This document shows positions 8,629-17,688 of a stretch of 64,000 nucleotides of DNA, in pieces. Location: positions 1,178,001-1,242,000 of the forward strand of contig NZ_OY782763.1 of assembly GCF_963678225.1 (NCBI RefSeq), written 5' to 3'. This stretch comes from an uncultured Cohaesibacter sp. (GTDB lineage: Bacteria; Pseudomonadota; Alphaproteobacteria; Rhizobiales; Cohaesibacteraceae). The position numbers were made by a program, and so were the translations under genes. Within the stretch, counting starts at the first letter, position 1. Each line of letters opens with the position of its first letter. Under the pieces are notes generated by a model. It had not been told where the DNA came from. It saw nothing but the letters and a program-made list of their open reading frames with translations, and made no database searches.

Positions 8629-9528
8629 TCAGATCGTCAGCCACCCCTCAGGGAACAGATCTGCCACAGATCGACGTTTCAAGGCCTCGGGCGTGAACCA
8701 GTTTTTCGGAGCCAAAACCTGCTTGTCACCACTCTGGTTGAGCATAGCCCCCCACCAGCTGAAGCTGCTATTGGCAATAATATTGTGACGGCAACAGCTC
8801 ATCAGTGCCAGATCCTGCTGTTGGTTGTTGCCCTCAATGAAGAGTGTCCGATCCCAGTGGGACAGCATGTCCTTTGCCGCCTCCGGGGCATCGGAAAAAA
8901 TGCAATAAAGATCAGGTTTGTGATCCCGCTCCAACTGCTCTCGTGCCCGATCATAATAGTCCGCTTCAACAATGCCGTGAACGGCCAAAGCCTCGGGATT
9001 CTTCAAGAAATCCCCACGGCGAATATGAACACTTACCGTGTTAAAGCCTGTTAATTGGGAAACCAAAGCCGGATCACACGTCTCAAGAATGGGCTGCAGC
9101 TTGATAATCTCGGCCAGCTGATCGACAAGGGGGGCAAAATAGCGCGGGCTCTGCCAATAGCCTGACAACAGAATACCCTTCGGCAGGTCTCCAAAGCCCG
9201 ACCAATAGTGAAAATGCGGCTCGGTTACCGGCTTTAAAGGCCACAGACCCAGCATCGTTCTGAAGTGATCGCCCAACCGGCGATCCTTCTTGCGGCGGGA
9301 ACGACGCATCAGGGCATCGGGCAGCTCGATATAATCAGGCTTTATGCCCACCAGCTCAAGCCCTGACTGATGCATAATGCCGCCATCCTGCGCACAGTAC
9401 AAAGGGCAATCATGCTTGTGCGCCAGGGCCAGACCGGCCAGATATTGAAACAGGATATTCCCCAAGCCGCCCTGCAGCTTCGTTACGATGATCTTGTCCA
9501 GCTCCGGACTGTTAGACGTTGCTTGCAT
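8629..9528 (-). CDS. Glycosyltransferase family 11 (alpha-1,2-fucosyltransferase-like; possible colitosyltransferase)
   Basis: About 299 residues, the usual GT11 size. All three landmark motifs are there: KLQGGLGNILFQYLAGLALA at the N-terminus, VHIRRGDF in the middle (the GDP-binding HxRRxD motif), and NSSFSWWGAML near the C-terminus. GT11 enzymes transfer fucose, or in some O-antigens colitose, from a GDP-sugar. The ATG at 9528 puts the GGLGN motif about 20 residues in and leaves a 4-base gap from the GT10 gene; a longer frame overlapping that gene is not credible. GDP-fucose or GDP-colitose would come from gmd, the Fcl/ColC-like gene and colD in this locus. Donor choice between the two is inference. 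Confidence 0.88.
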   Translation of the reverse strand: MQATSNSPELDKIIVTKLQGGLGNILFQYLAGLALAHKHDCPLYCAQDGGIMHQSGLELVGIKPDYIELPDALMRRSRRKKDRRLGDHFRTMLGLWPLKPVTEPHFHYWSGFGDLPKGILLSGYWQSPRYFAPLVDQLAEIIKLQPILETCDPALVSQLTGFNTVSVHIRRGDFLKNPEALAVHGIVEADYYDRAREQLERDHKPDLYCIFSDAPEAAKDMLSHWDRTLFIEGNNQQQDLALMSCCRHNIIANSSFSWWGAMLNQSGDKQVLAPKNWFTPEALKRRSVADLFPEGWLTI

Positions 9529-9532
9529 GGAG

Positions 9533-10564
9533 CTACTGCCTTTCGAAGAGGGAGAGATACATCTTGCGAGACATTGGGCGCAAAGGCTTGGGCACAGAGC
9601 AGAGCTTTTTCCATTTCGGCACGCGATTGGGGCAGAAAGAAAAGGCACTTTCCAGCCTCTGAAAATCTCCATTCCCCTGATGGGTTTCAATGGTCTCAAT
9701 GACCCGGCTGCATAGAGAGAAGAAATTCTGCTGCTGCATCAGGCGCTGTTTGTTCTCCCTCATCGCCGCGCCCGCCTTCGTGGCAAGATCGCGATCAAGA
9801 ATATCAAGGACTTTCGCAACCGCTTGCCTTGGCTTGGTGATGTCGATGGAGGCAAAGCCTTCCGGGTTGAAATAATCACCCAGATTGGGGCTCCCGGCAC
9901 TGATCGGAAAAATCCCGCCCAAAATGGGATCAGCCAGCTTTTCGGTCCATCCATCTTTGAGCAGATTATTCTCCAGCACCAGATGATAGCGATAGCCGTC
10001 GATGGCCTCCCTCTTGTCGGCGATGGGGCGAAAACCACGGCCATACAGCGTGATCCGGTCGCCCAGCGCCTCTTTCAGCATAGAGAGAAAGCGGATGCGG
10101 CGGCTCTGGTTGATATTCATATTCTTGGTGGAACAGACGACCGACAGCTCGCCCTTATGCGGCACGGCTCTATCGGCGGCCAGCGCGTCCCATTGATAGG
10201 CCTCTGCGGTCCGCTCAAAATCGAGACCATACATCCAGGGTAAAGCCACCTGAGACAGGATCGTCTGTCCCTCAAACGACGGATTGTCATCAATGGAGAC
10301 AACCGCCCCAAACTGGTTCAGAAAGTCTGCCGAATAATATTTGATACTCTTGGGTTCGGTACGAAACAGAATCCGACGCTCCTTGGGCAAATCTGTTTCA
10401 CATATCTTGTTGGGCTCATCATAGGCGACGAGCCAATCGGCATGATGCCGTCCATCGACCAGATCGAACTGATTGTCTCCCCATATCCCATCGCCCTTCG
10501 GCGTTTGGCGGAAGAAAAACTCCAGATTGTTATTGCTTGTCAGTTGGACGATTGTTCTGGTCAA
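9533..10564 (-). CDS. Glycosyltransferase family 10 (alpha-1,3/1,4-fucosyltransferase-like)
   Basis: A 343-residue protein. The C-terminal half carries the GT10 core: YRYHLVLENN followed by DGWTEKLADPILGGIFPI and a GSPNLGDYFNP.GFASID stretch, which matches the donor-binding region of bacterial alpha-1,3-fucosyltransferases. The N-terminal half contains EPKSIKYYS and a SIDDNP segment, and no membrane anchor, as in other bacterial GT10 enzymes. It lies 4 bases upstream of the GT11 gene, so the two are probably co-translated. A GT10/GT11 pair implies at least two 6-deoxy (fucose or colitose) branches on the surface glycan. Which sugar is moved is not shown by sequence. Confidence 0.82.
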   Translation of the reverse strand: MTRTIVQLTSNNNLEFFFRQTPKGDGIWGDNQFDLVDGRHHADWLVAYDEPNKICETDLPKERRILFRTEPKSIKYYSADFLNQFGAVVSIDDNPSFEGQTILSQVALPWMYGLDFERTAEAYQWDALAADRAVPHKGELSVVCSTKNMNINQSRRIRFLSMLKEALGDRITLYGRGFRPIADKREAIDGYRYHLVLENNLLKDGWTEKLADPILGGIFPISAGSPNLGDYFNPEGFASIDITKPRQAVAKVLDILDRDLATKAGAAMRENKQRLMQQQNFFSLCSRVIETIETHQGNGDFQRLESAFSFCPNRVPKWKKLCSVPKPLRPMSRKMYLSLFERQ

Positions 10565-10652
10565 CGGTTGGATCTCTTGGTTAGTCCTGAAGGCGCCGCT
10601 TGACCATCAAGGCTGCGGCTTGAAATCAGATAATCTCGATATTTGGGCAAAA

Positions 10653-12068
10653 TCAGACAGTGAAATTTTCCAACAACCCCAGCCCTTTCTGCAAAAGTGC
10701 CTTGGCTGCCGCTTCATTTTCGGCTTCCACATAACAGCGCATTTCAGGTGCATTGCCTGAAGGGCGGAAATGGACCATCTCGCCACTCTTTAGCAACACG
10801 CGCAGACCATCAATGTCGCTTTTGGAAGCCACAGCGCCAATAGGCTCAAAGAATTGCGCAAGATTATCATCACTCTCGCGCAAAGATGCCATCAGGGCAG
10901 AGCTGCGCTCCTGCGCATAATTCTTGATCCGGTCAGCATCCGCATAAGGCAACGCATAGTCCGCAACAAGCTCGGACAGAGACTTGTTCGCGCTAAACGC
11001 GCTATGGAGCGTAGCAAGAATAGGCAGGAAACAATCCCGTGTGGGCAAAGCGGCAAGCGGATGTCCGTTCGGAGCAAAGGCGGTCGCCGTCAAATAGCCG
11101 CCATTGGCTTCAAACCCGACGATATTGCTTTTGCCTTGAGACAGGGCCTCCATCATGCCAGCGATGACAAAGGGTGAGCCAACCTTGGTGCGCAGCACTT
11201 CAAAGACCCCATTTTTCTCAATGCCGGAATTAGACGTAATGGGCGTAACCGCCACCTCAGCACCAAGAAAGCCCGAGGTAATGAGGCCAACAAGATCCCC
11301 CCGCAGCGGCAGGCCGGTTTCATCGGCCACCAAGGGCCGGTCTGCATCACCATCAGCCGAAACAACAGCGTTAAGACCATGCTCCCTGGCCCAGCCTTGC
11401 AGCAGGGCAACAGTCTCGCTCGATACGGCTTCCGTATCGACCGGAATGAACACATCAGACCACCCCAGAGGAACAACCTCTGCGCCATAATCCTCAAGGC
11501 AAGAAACCAGCATGGAGCGGCAAGTGGTGGAATGCTGATAGACACCAATCTTTTTGCCCTTGAATGCCCCTTCTGGCAAAAGGCATGCAGCCCGCTGCAA
11601 AAAGGCAGAAATGGCTGCCCCGCCATCGCTTTCTGCAACGCCCTTTTCCTCGAGAACCGAACCGCTCAGCTTTTCGGCCCACGCAACAATCGCAAGCTCA
11701 TCTTCCTTGGTAATCTCGCCAGAAGGCACATAAAATTTGATGCCATTGCGATCTGCCGGAATATGCGAGCCAGTGATCATCACCGAGGCCGCGTTCCGCC
11801 CCATAGCTGAAAGGGCCAACGCCGGGGTCGGCAGAATGCCGCAATCAACCGGCACAAAGCCGCAAGACTTGATAGCTCCAAAGCACAGCGCCGCAATCTC
11901 CGGGCTGGATGGGCGCAGATCCTGCCCCACCAGAAGGACGTCCCCCTTTTGAGCAAGCCCCTTTTCTTCCAGAAAGCGGCAAAAAGCGGTCATATATAAA
12001 GCACTTGGAAGCCCCGCCAACTCGCTTGAAAGCCCGCGCAGACCACTTGTCCCAAATTTCACATCCAT
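10653..12068 (-). CDS. manB: Phosphomannomutase (alpha-D-phosphohexomutase family)
   Basis: A 471-residue protein with the four-domain phosphohexomutase pattern: KFGTSGLRG at the N-terminus, the active-site serine loop TGSHIPADRNG (TASHNP in many relatives), the metal loop DGDADRP, and the phosphate-binding FRPSGNAPEMRCYVE near the C-terminus. It interconverts mannose-6-phosphate and mannose-1-phosphate. It lies just downstream of manC on the same strand, so the pair makes GDP-mannose for gmd. A phosphoglucomutase or phosphoglucosamine mutase role is less likely because of that pairing. The substituted serine loop still keeps the serine. Confidence 0.9.
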   Translation of the reverse strand: MDVKFGTSGLRGLSSELAGLPSALYMTAFCRFLEEKGLAQKGDVLLVGQDLRPSSPEIAALCFGAIKSCGFVPVDCGILPTPALALSAMGRNAASVMITGSHIPADRNGIKFYVPSGEITKEDELAIVAWAEKLSGSVLEEKGVAESDGGAAISAFLQRAACLLPEGAFKGKKIGVYQHSTTCRSMLVSCLEDYGAEVVPLGWSDVFIPVDTEAVSSETVALLQGWAREHGLNAVVSADGDADRPLVADETGLPLRGDLVGLITSGFLGAEVAVTPITSNSGIEKNGVFEVLRTKVGSPFVIAGMMEALSQGKSNIVGFEANGGYLTATAFAPNGHPLAALPTRDCFLPILATLHSAFSANKSLSELVADYALPYADADRIKNYAQERSSALMASLRESDDNLAQFFEPIGAVASKSDIDGLRVLLKSGEMVHFRPSGNAPEMRCYVEAENEAAAKALLQKGLGLLENFTV

Positions 12069-12174
12069 AATTTCATTCCAAATGCCTGAGAGATACGGCT
12101 TGAAGGATCAATTATCCCTACTCTTGTGGTCTGGCAAGATCGGCACACCAACCGCCATAGCACGATGCGGCACC

Positions 12175-13596
12175 CTAATCTCTTGAATAGATATCCTCAT
12201 AGCGAACGATATCATCTTCGCCAAGATAAGAACCGGTTTGCACCTCGATCAGCACCATATGCACCTTGCCCGGATTTTCCAGACGGTGGGTTTCGCCAAG
12301 GGGAATATAAACCGACTGATTCTCCGTCAGCAGCTTAGACTCTGCTCCGATGGTAACTTTGGCGGTTCCTTCGACCACAATCCAGTGCTCGGCCCGATGA
12401 TGGTGCGATTGCAAGGATAGAGCTGCGCCGGGTTTGACCACGATGCGCTTCACCTGAAAACGCCCGCCGACAACCAGACTTTCAAACCAGCCCCATGGGC
12501 GATGATCCAGCGGGAAAGCCTCGGCCTGCCGCACCTTTTTTTCCTTGAGGGCATCAACGGCCTTGCGAATATCCTGCGTTCGGCTTGCATCGGCAATGAG
12601 AACGGCATCCGGCATGGCAACAGCCAGCACATTATTCAGCCCAACGCCGACAATCTCCAACCCTTCAGCCTCGGAGCGGAGCAGCGAGTTGGAGCAGTCA
12701 ATAGAGGTCGCATTGCCAGAAAGCGCCACGCCCTTGTCGTCCCGTTCGCTTTCCTTCCAGACGGCCCCCCAGTCGCCAAGATCAGACCAACCAGCAGAAA
12801 AAGGCACCACGGCCAAATTGTCAGCCCGTTCCATCACCGCATAATCAATCGAGATATCTTCCGCTTTGGCCCAGCTTTCCGGCTCCAGACGCAGAAAGCC
12901 AAGATCAGGCACAGCCTTGCGCACGGAATGTTCGATCGGCTCCATCAGATTGGGAGCATGCTTTTTGAACGCCTCTATGATCGCCTTGGCGGAGAACAGA
13001 AAAATGCCCGCATTCCAGAGGAACTTCCCTGACGCAACCATCTTCTCCGCGTCCGGCAGATCCGGCTTCTCGACAAAGCGTTCAAGGCTCACAGCCCGCG
13101 CCTTGTCAGCCCCCAGACAGTCGGAAAGCTCCAGATAGCCATAGCCTGTTTCCGGATGGGTTGGCTCAATACCAAAGGTAACAAGCTTGCCTTCCTTGGC
13201 TGCAGCTTCGCCAATCTTGACCACGGCGCGGAAGGCATCTGCATTCGGAACCACATGGTCCGAAGGCGCCACCAGCATGAGGGCATCGGGGTCTTTTTCT
13301 GCCAGATAGAGCGCCGCCGCCAAAACCGCCGGGGCCGTGTTGCGTCGATCCGGTTCGATCAGAATCGCTCCCGGATCGATACCGACCTCGAGAAGCTGCT
13401 CAGGCACGATGAAGCGGAAGTCGGCGTTGGTCACGATAACCGGTTCATTATACCCCTCTCCGGACAACCGCTTGGCAGAGGCTTGAAACAGGGTCTCTTC
13501 ACCAATCAGAGGCACAAACTGCTTGGGATAGCTTTTGCGAGAAAGAGGCCAAAGGCGCGTACCAGACCCACCACATAAAAGAACCGGAGTAATCAT
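12175..13596 (-). CDS. manC: Mannose-1-phosphate guanylyltransferase / mannose-6-phosphate isomerase (bifunctional type II)
   Basis: About 473 residues, the usual length of the bifunctional ManC/AlgA type. The N-terminal nucleotidyltransferase starts LLCGGSGTRLWPLSRKSYPKQF, contains the FVEKP motif, and is followed by a C-terminal cupin with LQSHHHRAEHWIVVEGTA, IPLGETHRLENPG and EVQTGSYLGEDDIVR. It uses GTP and mannose-1-phosphate to form GDP-mannose; the cupin isomerises fructose-6-phosphate and mannose-6-phosphate. The ATG at 13596 fits the family N-terminus; in-frame sequence further upstream is not conserved-looking. It heads the manC-manB-glycosyltransferase series and follows a LysR gene after a gap of about 180 bases. 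Confidence 0.95.
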   Translation of the reverse strand: MITPVLLCGGSGTRLWPLSRKSYPKQFVPLIGEETLFQASAKRLSGEGYNEPVIVTNADFRFIVPEQLLEVGIDPGAILIEPDRRNTAPAVLAAALYLAEKDPDALMLVAPSDHVVPNADAFRAVVKIGEAAAKEGKLVTFGIEPTHPETGYGYLELSDCLGADKARAVSLERFVEKPDLPDAEKMVASGKFLWNAGIFLFSAKAIIEAFKKHAPNLMEPIEHSVRKAVPDLGFLRLEPESWAKAEDISIDYAVMERADNLAVVPFSAGWSDLGDWGAVWKESERDDKGVALSGNATSIDCSNSLLRSEAEGLEIVGVGLNNVLAVAMPDAVLIADASRTQDIRKAVDALKEKKVRQAEAFPLDHRPWGWFESLVVGGRFQVKRIVVKPGAALSLQSHHHRAEHWIVVEGTAKVTIGAESKLLTENQSVYIPLGETHRLENPGKVHMVLIEVQTGSYLGEDDIVRYEDIYSRD

Positions 13597-13777
13597 GACG
13601 TCTCGTATCCGTGCAAACAAATGAGAATATGAAAGTTTCTGATCTATAAGCCAGCATGCCCTCTGTAGCAAGGTACCAGACTGTCTGAGTAGGGTTTGAA
13701 AGAAGGACTGGTACAAAACGTCTCCGAGCGGGGAAAAGTCGTCCCGCCCGCCAGTCCAAAGCCGTTTATCAGCACCT

Positions 13778-14692
13778 CTATATGGCCGCCTTTTCTGGTG
13801 CAGATATGGCAGCAACAGCCTCCGCAACTTCCCTCTTCAGAATCGCAGCAAAATGCTGGGTCACAAGGTTCGGCACACGGCTGGAATAATGCAGAGCAAC
13901 CCCAAGAGATGGTAATTCCGGCAAGCCATAGTCTGCACAGGAAAGCGGGTGCACATTGGCAGGTCGGCCGATCTCACTTCGCAGTGCGATCCCCAGCCCC
14001 GCTTCGGTTGCCGCCCAGAGGCCTGCAAGACTGGGGCTTTCAAAGGCAATACGCCAAGCAGAAGCCTGCCTGTCGAGACTGTCGCACGCAATGACACGCA
14101 TCTGACAAGGCATTTCCAGCGCAACCAACGGCACGAAGCTGTCTGTATTCTGCTTTAGAAGAAGCGCTCCATTGTCACTGGCAAGCCAGCGAAGCGGAAT
14201 ATCGGCGAGCTTTTCCGCAGTAGGCTCCAAATCACCATCACTCCAGGCCAGAGCAAGATCGAGCTGCCCGTTGGCAACCTTTTCGCGCAATTCCTTGTTG
14301 CGGGCAATGCGCCCCTCGATGCGAACCTTGGGGTGCGCCTGCGCAAACAGATTAAGGATGGAGGGAAGCAGCCGTTCGCCGAAATCTTCCTGAAGGCCCA
14401 CCCGAACCCATCCTTCCAGATCCGGGTCAAACAAGGCGCTGATGGCTTCATCATTCAGCTCGATCAACCTGCGCCCGTAGGATAAAAGCTGTTCACCCGT
14501 GTCGGTCAAGACAAGGCCCCGTCCGGACTTTCTGGTCAAGGGACTGCCGATCTGGCTTTCCAGTTTCTTCAATTGCGCACTGACAGCAGAAGTCGAGCGC
14601 CCCAGACGATCCGCCGCAAGTGCAAAAGAGCCCGCCTCAATGCCTGTCACAAACGTGCGCAGGGCGGCCATATCCAGATTGATTTTCTGCAT
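13778..14692 (-). CDS. LysR family transcriptional regulator
   Basis: About 304 residues. The N-terminal winged helix-turn-helix reads MAALRTFVTGIEAGSFALAA, then RLGRSTSAVSAQLKKLE and RKSGRGLVLTDTGE, a standard LysR pattern; the remainder is a periplasmic-binding-protein-like effector domain. I favour the ATG at 14692 (GGGA upstream) over 14719. It is divergent from the DUF4865 gene at 14864, and LysR regulators commonly control the divergent neighbour. A role for manC, which follows on the same strand, is possible but not indicated. Confidence 0.88.
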   Translation of the reverse strand: MQKINLDMAALRTFVTGIEAGSFALAADRLGRSTSAVSAQLKKLESQIGSPLTRKSGRGLVLTDTGEQLLSYGRRLIELNDEAISALFDPDLEGWVRVGLQEDFGERLLPSILNLFAQAHPKVRIEGRIARNKELREKVANGQLDLALAWSDGDLEPTAEKLADIPLRWLASDNGALLLKQNTDSFVPLVALEMPCQMRVIACDSLDRQASAWRIAFESPSLAGLWAATEAGLGIALRSEIGRPANVHPLSCADYGLPELPSLGVALHYSSRVPNLVTQHFAAILKREVAEAVAAISAPEKAAI

Positions 14693-14863
14693 CACTATCC
14701 CGATTTTCAGGACCATCACTCAAAAACTATGCGATTTTCAGCATAATCATGATGCGATAGACAAGAGATGTCAATCAGGACCACCAAGATGGATGAGACG
14801 AAATCGCGATATATGCGCGGTCCATTCAGCGCCTTGAGCCCACCCTGGATACGGAGCATTTCA

Positions 14864-15418
14864 ATGATCGCAATGCAATATAGCTTCACCTTGCCTGCCG
14901 ACTACGACATGACGCGCATTGATGAGCGTATTAAGAGCAAAGGCCATTTGCTCAACGGATTTCCGCATCTCAAATGCAAGGCCTATCTGTCTGCCAGTCG
15001 GCAGGACGAGGCCTATAGCAGTCAGCACAATCTCTATGCACCATTCTATATTTGGGATGACGCCGCAGGGGCAAGCGCATTTCTTGCCACTCAGGGCTTT
15101 GAAGCGCTTAAAGACAGTTTCGGCCGGCCCGACATCGATATCTGGCTTCCCCTTGCTCATAGTCTGGGAGATGATGTGGCGAAAAGCCAGTTCGCCACAC
15201 GCCACATATCCCCCATAGCACCGCAAACCAGCCTTGCCGATCTACGCAAAGACATGGAGGAAGCCGTCAGCACCGCTCGCAAACGCGGAGCAACGGCGGC
15301 CTTTGCTGGCTTTGACCCTCACACATGGCGACAGATCTATTTTGAGATGGGGCCGAATCTTCCAGTTCTGCGTGATGAGAGGACGCAAATCTATCGCGTC
15401 GGCTATATCGCGCAATAA
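14864..15418 (+). CDS. DUF4865 family protein
   Basis: A 184-residue protein beginning MIAMQYSFTLPADYDM, with GFPHLKCKAYL, YAPFYIWDDAAGASAFL and SFGRPDIDIWLPL. This resembles the DUF4865 family, small proteins with a ferredoxin-like (dimeric alpha/beta barrel) appearance and often encoded beside a LysR regulator, as here. The ATG at 14864 has GGAG seven bases upstream, which decides the start against a longer frame from 14768. No signal peptide or membrane segment is visible. The biochemical role is unknown; the divergent LysR gene is the likely regulator. Confidence 0.72.
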   Translation: MIAMQYSFTLPADYDMTRIDERIKSKGHLLNGFPHLKCKAYLSASRQDEAYSSQHNLYAPFYIWDDAAGASAFLATQGFEALKDSFGRPDIDIWLPLAHSLGDDVAKSQFATRHISPIAPQTSLADLRKDMEEAVSTARKRGATAAFAGFDPHTWRQIYFEMGPNLPVLRDERTQIYRVGYIAQ

Positions 15419-15445
15419 GCAAACCGCATCATTGCCAACAACAAA

Positions 15446-15470
15446 GCCCCGCGCGATTTCCGCGCGAGGC
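15446..15470. terminator. Hairpin between convergent genes
   Basis: CGCGCG at 15450-15455 pairs with CGCGCG at 15461-15466, with an outer GCC/GGC extension after one mismatch. ATTTT follows on the plus strand. It probably ends the DUF4865 transcript and may act both ways. Confidence 0.55.
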
Positions 15471-15504
15471 ATTTTCATATGTTGCATATCCGGGCTAAAA
15501 GGGA

Positions 15505-17010
15505 TCAGTCAAAAAGCGGGATTTCAACCCCTGCGGCCTCAAACAGATAATCACGCGATGCCGTGATCTTGTCGCGCAACGCGGCGATATCCTGACCAAC
15601 CAGTTGTCCCTGCCACTTCTTGATCTGACCAGCAACCATGACGGTTTCGACGTTGGAGCGTTCCATCAGCGTCACAACAGCGCCTGGTGCATTGTTGAGC
15701 GGGGCAACGTTGAGGGCTTCGGCATCAAGCAGAATGATGTCTGCTTCCTTGCCCGGCGTCAGGGAGCCGGTCTTGTGATCCAGCTTCAGGCCCTTGGCAC
15801 CGTTGATGGTGGCGAATTTGAGCACGTCACGCGCATGGAGCAATACTGGTGCATTCTCCGGCCCATCTTCCAGCGCCTGCTGGTTGGCCATGGCCCGCTG
15901 CAGGGTGATGGCACTGCGCATCTGGGTGAAGAAGTCCGAAGTCATGGTACATTCCACATCAACCGACAGCGACGGCTCCATGCCCATGTCGATGGCCTTC
16001 TGGATCGGCGGCATGCCATGGCGCATCTGCATCTCGATTGGCACCGAGAGGGAAACATGTGCGCCAACGTCCTTGGCACGATCCCAGGCCGCGTCCGACA
16101 TGCCGGTCATGTGAATGAACAGATGCTTGTCGGTATAATGCGGAATGAGCCGGTCCATGGTTTCCTGCATGCCGAGCGAGCCGACCACATGCAGACCGAC
16201 CATCAGGTCCAGCTCCTTGCCAAGGTTCCACAGATCCAGCGGGTCGATATTCGGCAGATAGGCTTCGCCGCCCATGAGCATGGTCAGGAGCTGGTCATCG
16301 GAGGCGAAATACTCGTCGCGAATGCGCCGCGCATCCTGCGGATAGGCCAGATCCGGACCATAACCCTCAAAGTAGCCAAAGACACCACGACGACCAACAT
16401 CCTGCATGCCCTCAATGACGGCATTGGAATGCTCGGGCGAATGGTGGATCTGGGAGACGTCAAGCACCGTGGTCACACCGGCATCAAGCTGGCTGAGGCC
16501 GCCGAACAGCTCTGCAATGTAAACGTCTTCCGGGCGATAGACCTTTGAAAATTTACCCAGAATGTCATCAAGATAGTTCGGCTCACCCGGGCGGGTCGGA
16601 TCGGCAAACATGATCCCGTTGGGCAGGAAGGAGCGCAGCGCCGTTTCAAACTGGTGATGGTGGGTATCAACAAAACCGGGCATGACGACACGCCCCTTGG
16701 CATTGATCACCGCTGCGTCAGAGGCTTCGATAGAGGGAGCCACTTTAAGGATTTTCTGCCCCTCGACTAGCACGTCCCCGATAAAATCTCCAACGGAAGG
16801 GTCTTGAGAAAGAATATAGCCGCCTTTTATAAGCGTACGCCGACCTGACGCGCCTACACCCTTGGGCAGTTCAGAGGCCTCGGCCGCACGGTTGAGCAGG
16901 GTAGGAAACAGCGCCGCTGCCGTCGCACCAGCCATCGCACTCTTCAGAATAGTTCGGCGTGAGGTGTCCGTTTCGCGATGAGGTAGTCCCGCCTTGCAGA
17001 ATTCACACAT
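15505..17010 (-). CDS. Tat-exported amidohydrolase (TRZ/ATZ/chlorohydrolase-like)
   Basis: About 501 residues. The start at 17010 has AAGGAGA a few bases upstream. The N-terminus carries a twin-arginine signal, SRRTILKSAMAGATAAALFP, so the folded enzyme should be exported to the periplasm. The amidohydrolase domain follows: GRVVMPGFVDTHHHQFET with the metal-binding HxH, a GLHVVGSLG strand, the late SVDVECTMTSDFF segment with the catalytic Asp region, and GSLTPGKEADIILLD at the end. This is the cytosine deaminase/triazine hydrolase branch of the superfamily, cleaving C-N or C-Cl bonds of cyclic substrates. The substrate is unknown. It is divergent from an HxlR regulator with a palindrome between them, so substrate-induced expression is likely. 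Confidence 0.85.
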   Translation of the reverse strand: MCEFCKAGLPHRETDTSRRTILKSAMAGATAAALFPTLLNRAAEASELPKGVGASGRRTLIKGGYILSQDPSVGDFIGDVLVEGQKILKVAPSIEASDAAVINAKGRVVMPGFVDTHHHQFETALRSFLPNGIMFADPTRPGEPNYLDDILGKFSKVYRPEDVYIAELFGGLSQLDAGVTTVLDVSQIHHSPEHSNAVIEGMQDVGRRGVFGYFEGYGPDLAYPQDARRIRDEYFASDDQLLTMLMGGEAYLPNIDPLDLWNLGKELDLMVGLHVVGSLGMQETMDRLIPHYTDKHLFIHMTGMSDAAWDRAKDVGAHVSLSVPIEMQMRHGMPPIQKAIDMGMEPSLSVDVECTMTSDFFTQMRSAITLQRAMANQQALEDGPENAPVLLHARDVLKFATINGAKGLKLDHKTGSLTPGKEADIILLDAEALNVAPLNNAPGAVVTLMERSNVETVMVAGQIKKWQGQLVGQDIAALRDKITASRDYLFEAAGVEIPLFD

Positions 17011-17039
17011 ATCTTGCTTCTCCTTTATAACGAACAAAA

Positions 17040-17054
17040 TGTATGTTACATACA
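17040..17054. promoter_or_regulatory. Palindromic operator candidate for the HxlR regulator
   Basis: TGTATGTTACATACA is a perfect inverted repeat (TGTATG, 3-base centre, CATACA). It lies in the 81-base gap between the divergent amidohydrolase and HxlR genes, where it can overlap both promoters. Confidence 0.6.
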
Positions 17055-17091
17055 ATAATAGCGTTATAGAGCCGCGCAAGGAGGCACAATT

Positions 17092-17469
17092 TTGAAGCTA
17101 GGTAACATGAGTGTTCCCGGAGACTGCGGCAGCATCTCTCCGATTCTGGCCCGTATAGGCGACAAGTGGTCGACCCTTATCATTCTGGTTTTATCAGAAG
17201 GACCAAAGCGTTACAGCGTTCTGAGACGAGAAATAGAAAGCATTTCGCAACGCATGCTGACGTTGACCTTGCGCGCTTTGGAGCGCGACGGGCTGGTTTT
17301 GCGTACCGTCCACGCCGATAAAAATCCGCCTCAGGTGGAATATGAGTTGACGGACTTGGGGAAAACCCTGATCGATCCACTCTATGAACTTTGCCTCTGG
17401 GCATCGCAAAATTGCGACGTAATCGAAGAAAACCGCAAGAAACATGAAGCCGAGCAGGCCGACGCCTGA
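17092..17469 (+). CDS. HxlR family winged helix-turn-helix transcriptional regulator
   Basis: A 125-residue protein with the HxlR core: GDCGSISPILARIGDKWSTLII, RYSVLRREIESISQRMLT as the recognition segment, and LRALERDGLVLRTVHADKNPPQVEYELT as the wing. The N-terminal Cys (GDCGS) is the family's conserved cysteine, which in some members senses electrophiles. The TTG at 17092 is preceded at seven bases by AAGGAGG, a stronger site than that of the ATG at 17107, so I take TTG. It is divergent from the amidohydrolase gene and probably represses both promoters through the palindrome at 17040. Confidence 0.9.
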   Translation: MKLGNMSVPGDCGSISPILARIGDKWSTLIILVLSEGPKRYSVLRREIESISQRMLTLTLRALERDGLVLRTVHADKNPPQVEYELTDLGKTLIDPLYELCLWASQNCDVIEENRKKHEAEQADA

Positions 17470-17688
17470 GGCAATCATCGCGCTGCCGTCTTCCGCGCGT
17501 ATGGCTAGCCACCGTTTCTCGCCATCTCTCGAAAAGAGAGCAAGCCATGTCAAGTATGGGGCTCAGCAAGCCGCTAGGTTGCGACCACTGGCCAAACAGG
17601 ATGGACAGAGATCAAACCCAATGGCCCAAGAGGCACACAAGATCTGCGCCGTCCTGTCTCGGGGATCAAGAGCGAGGAAGGATAGACG

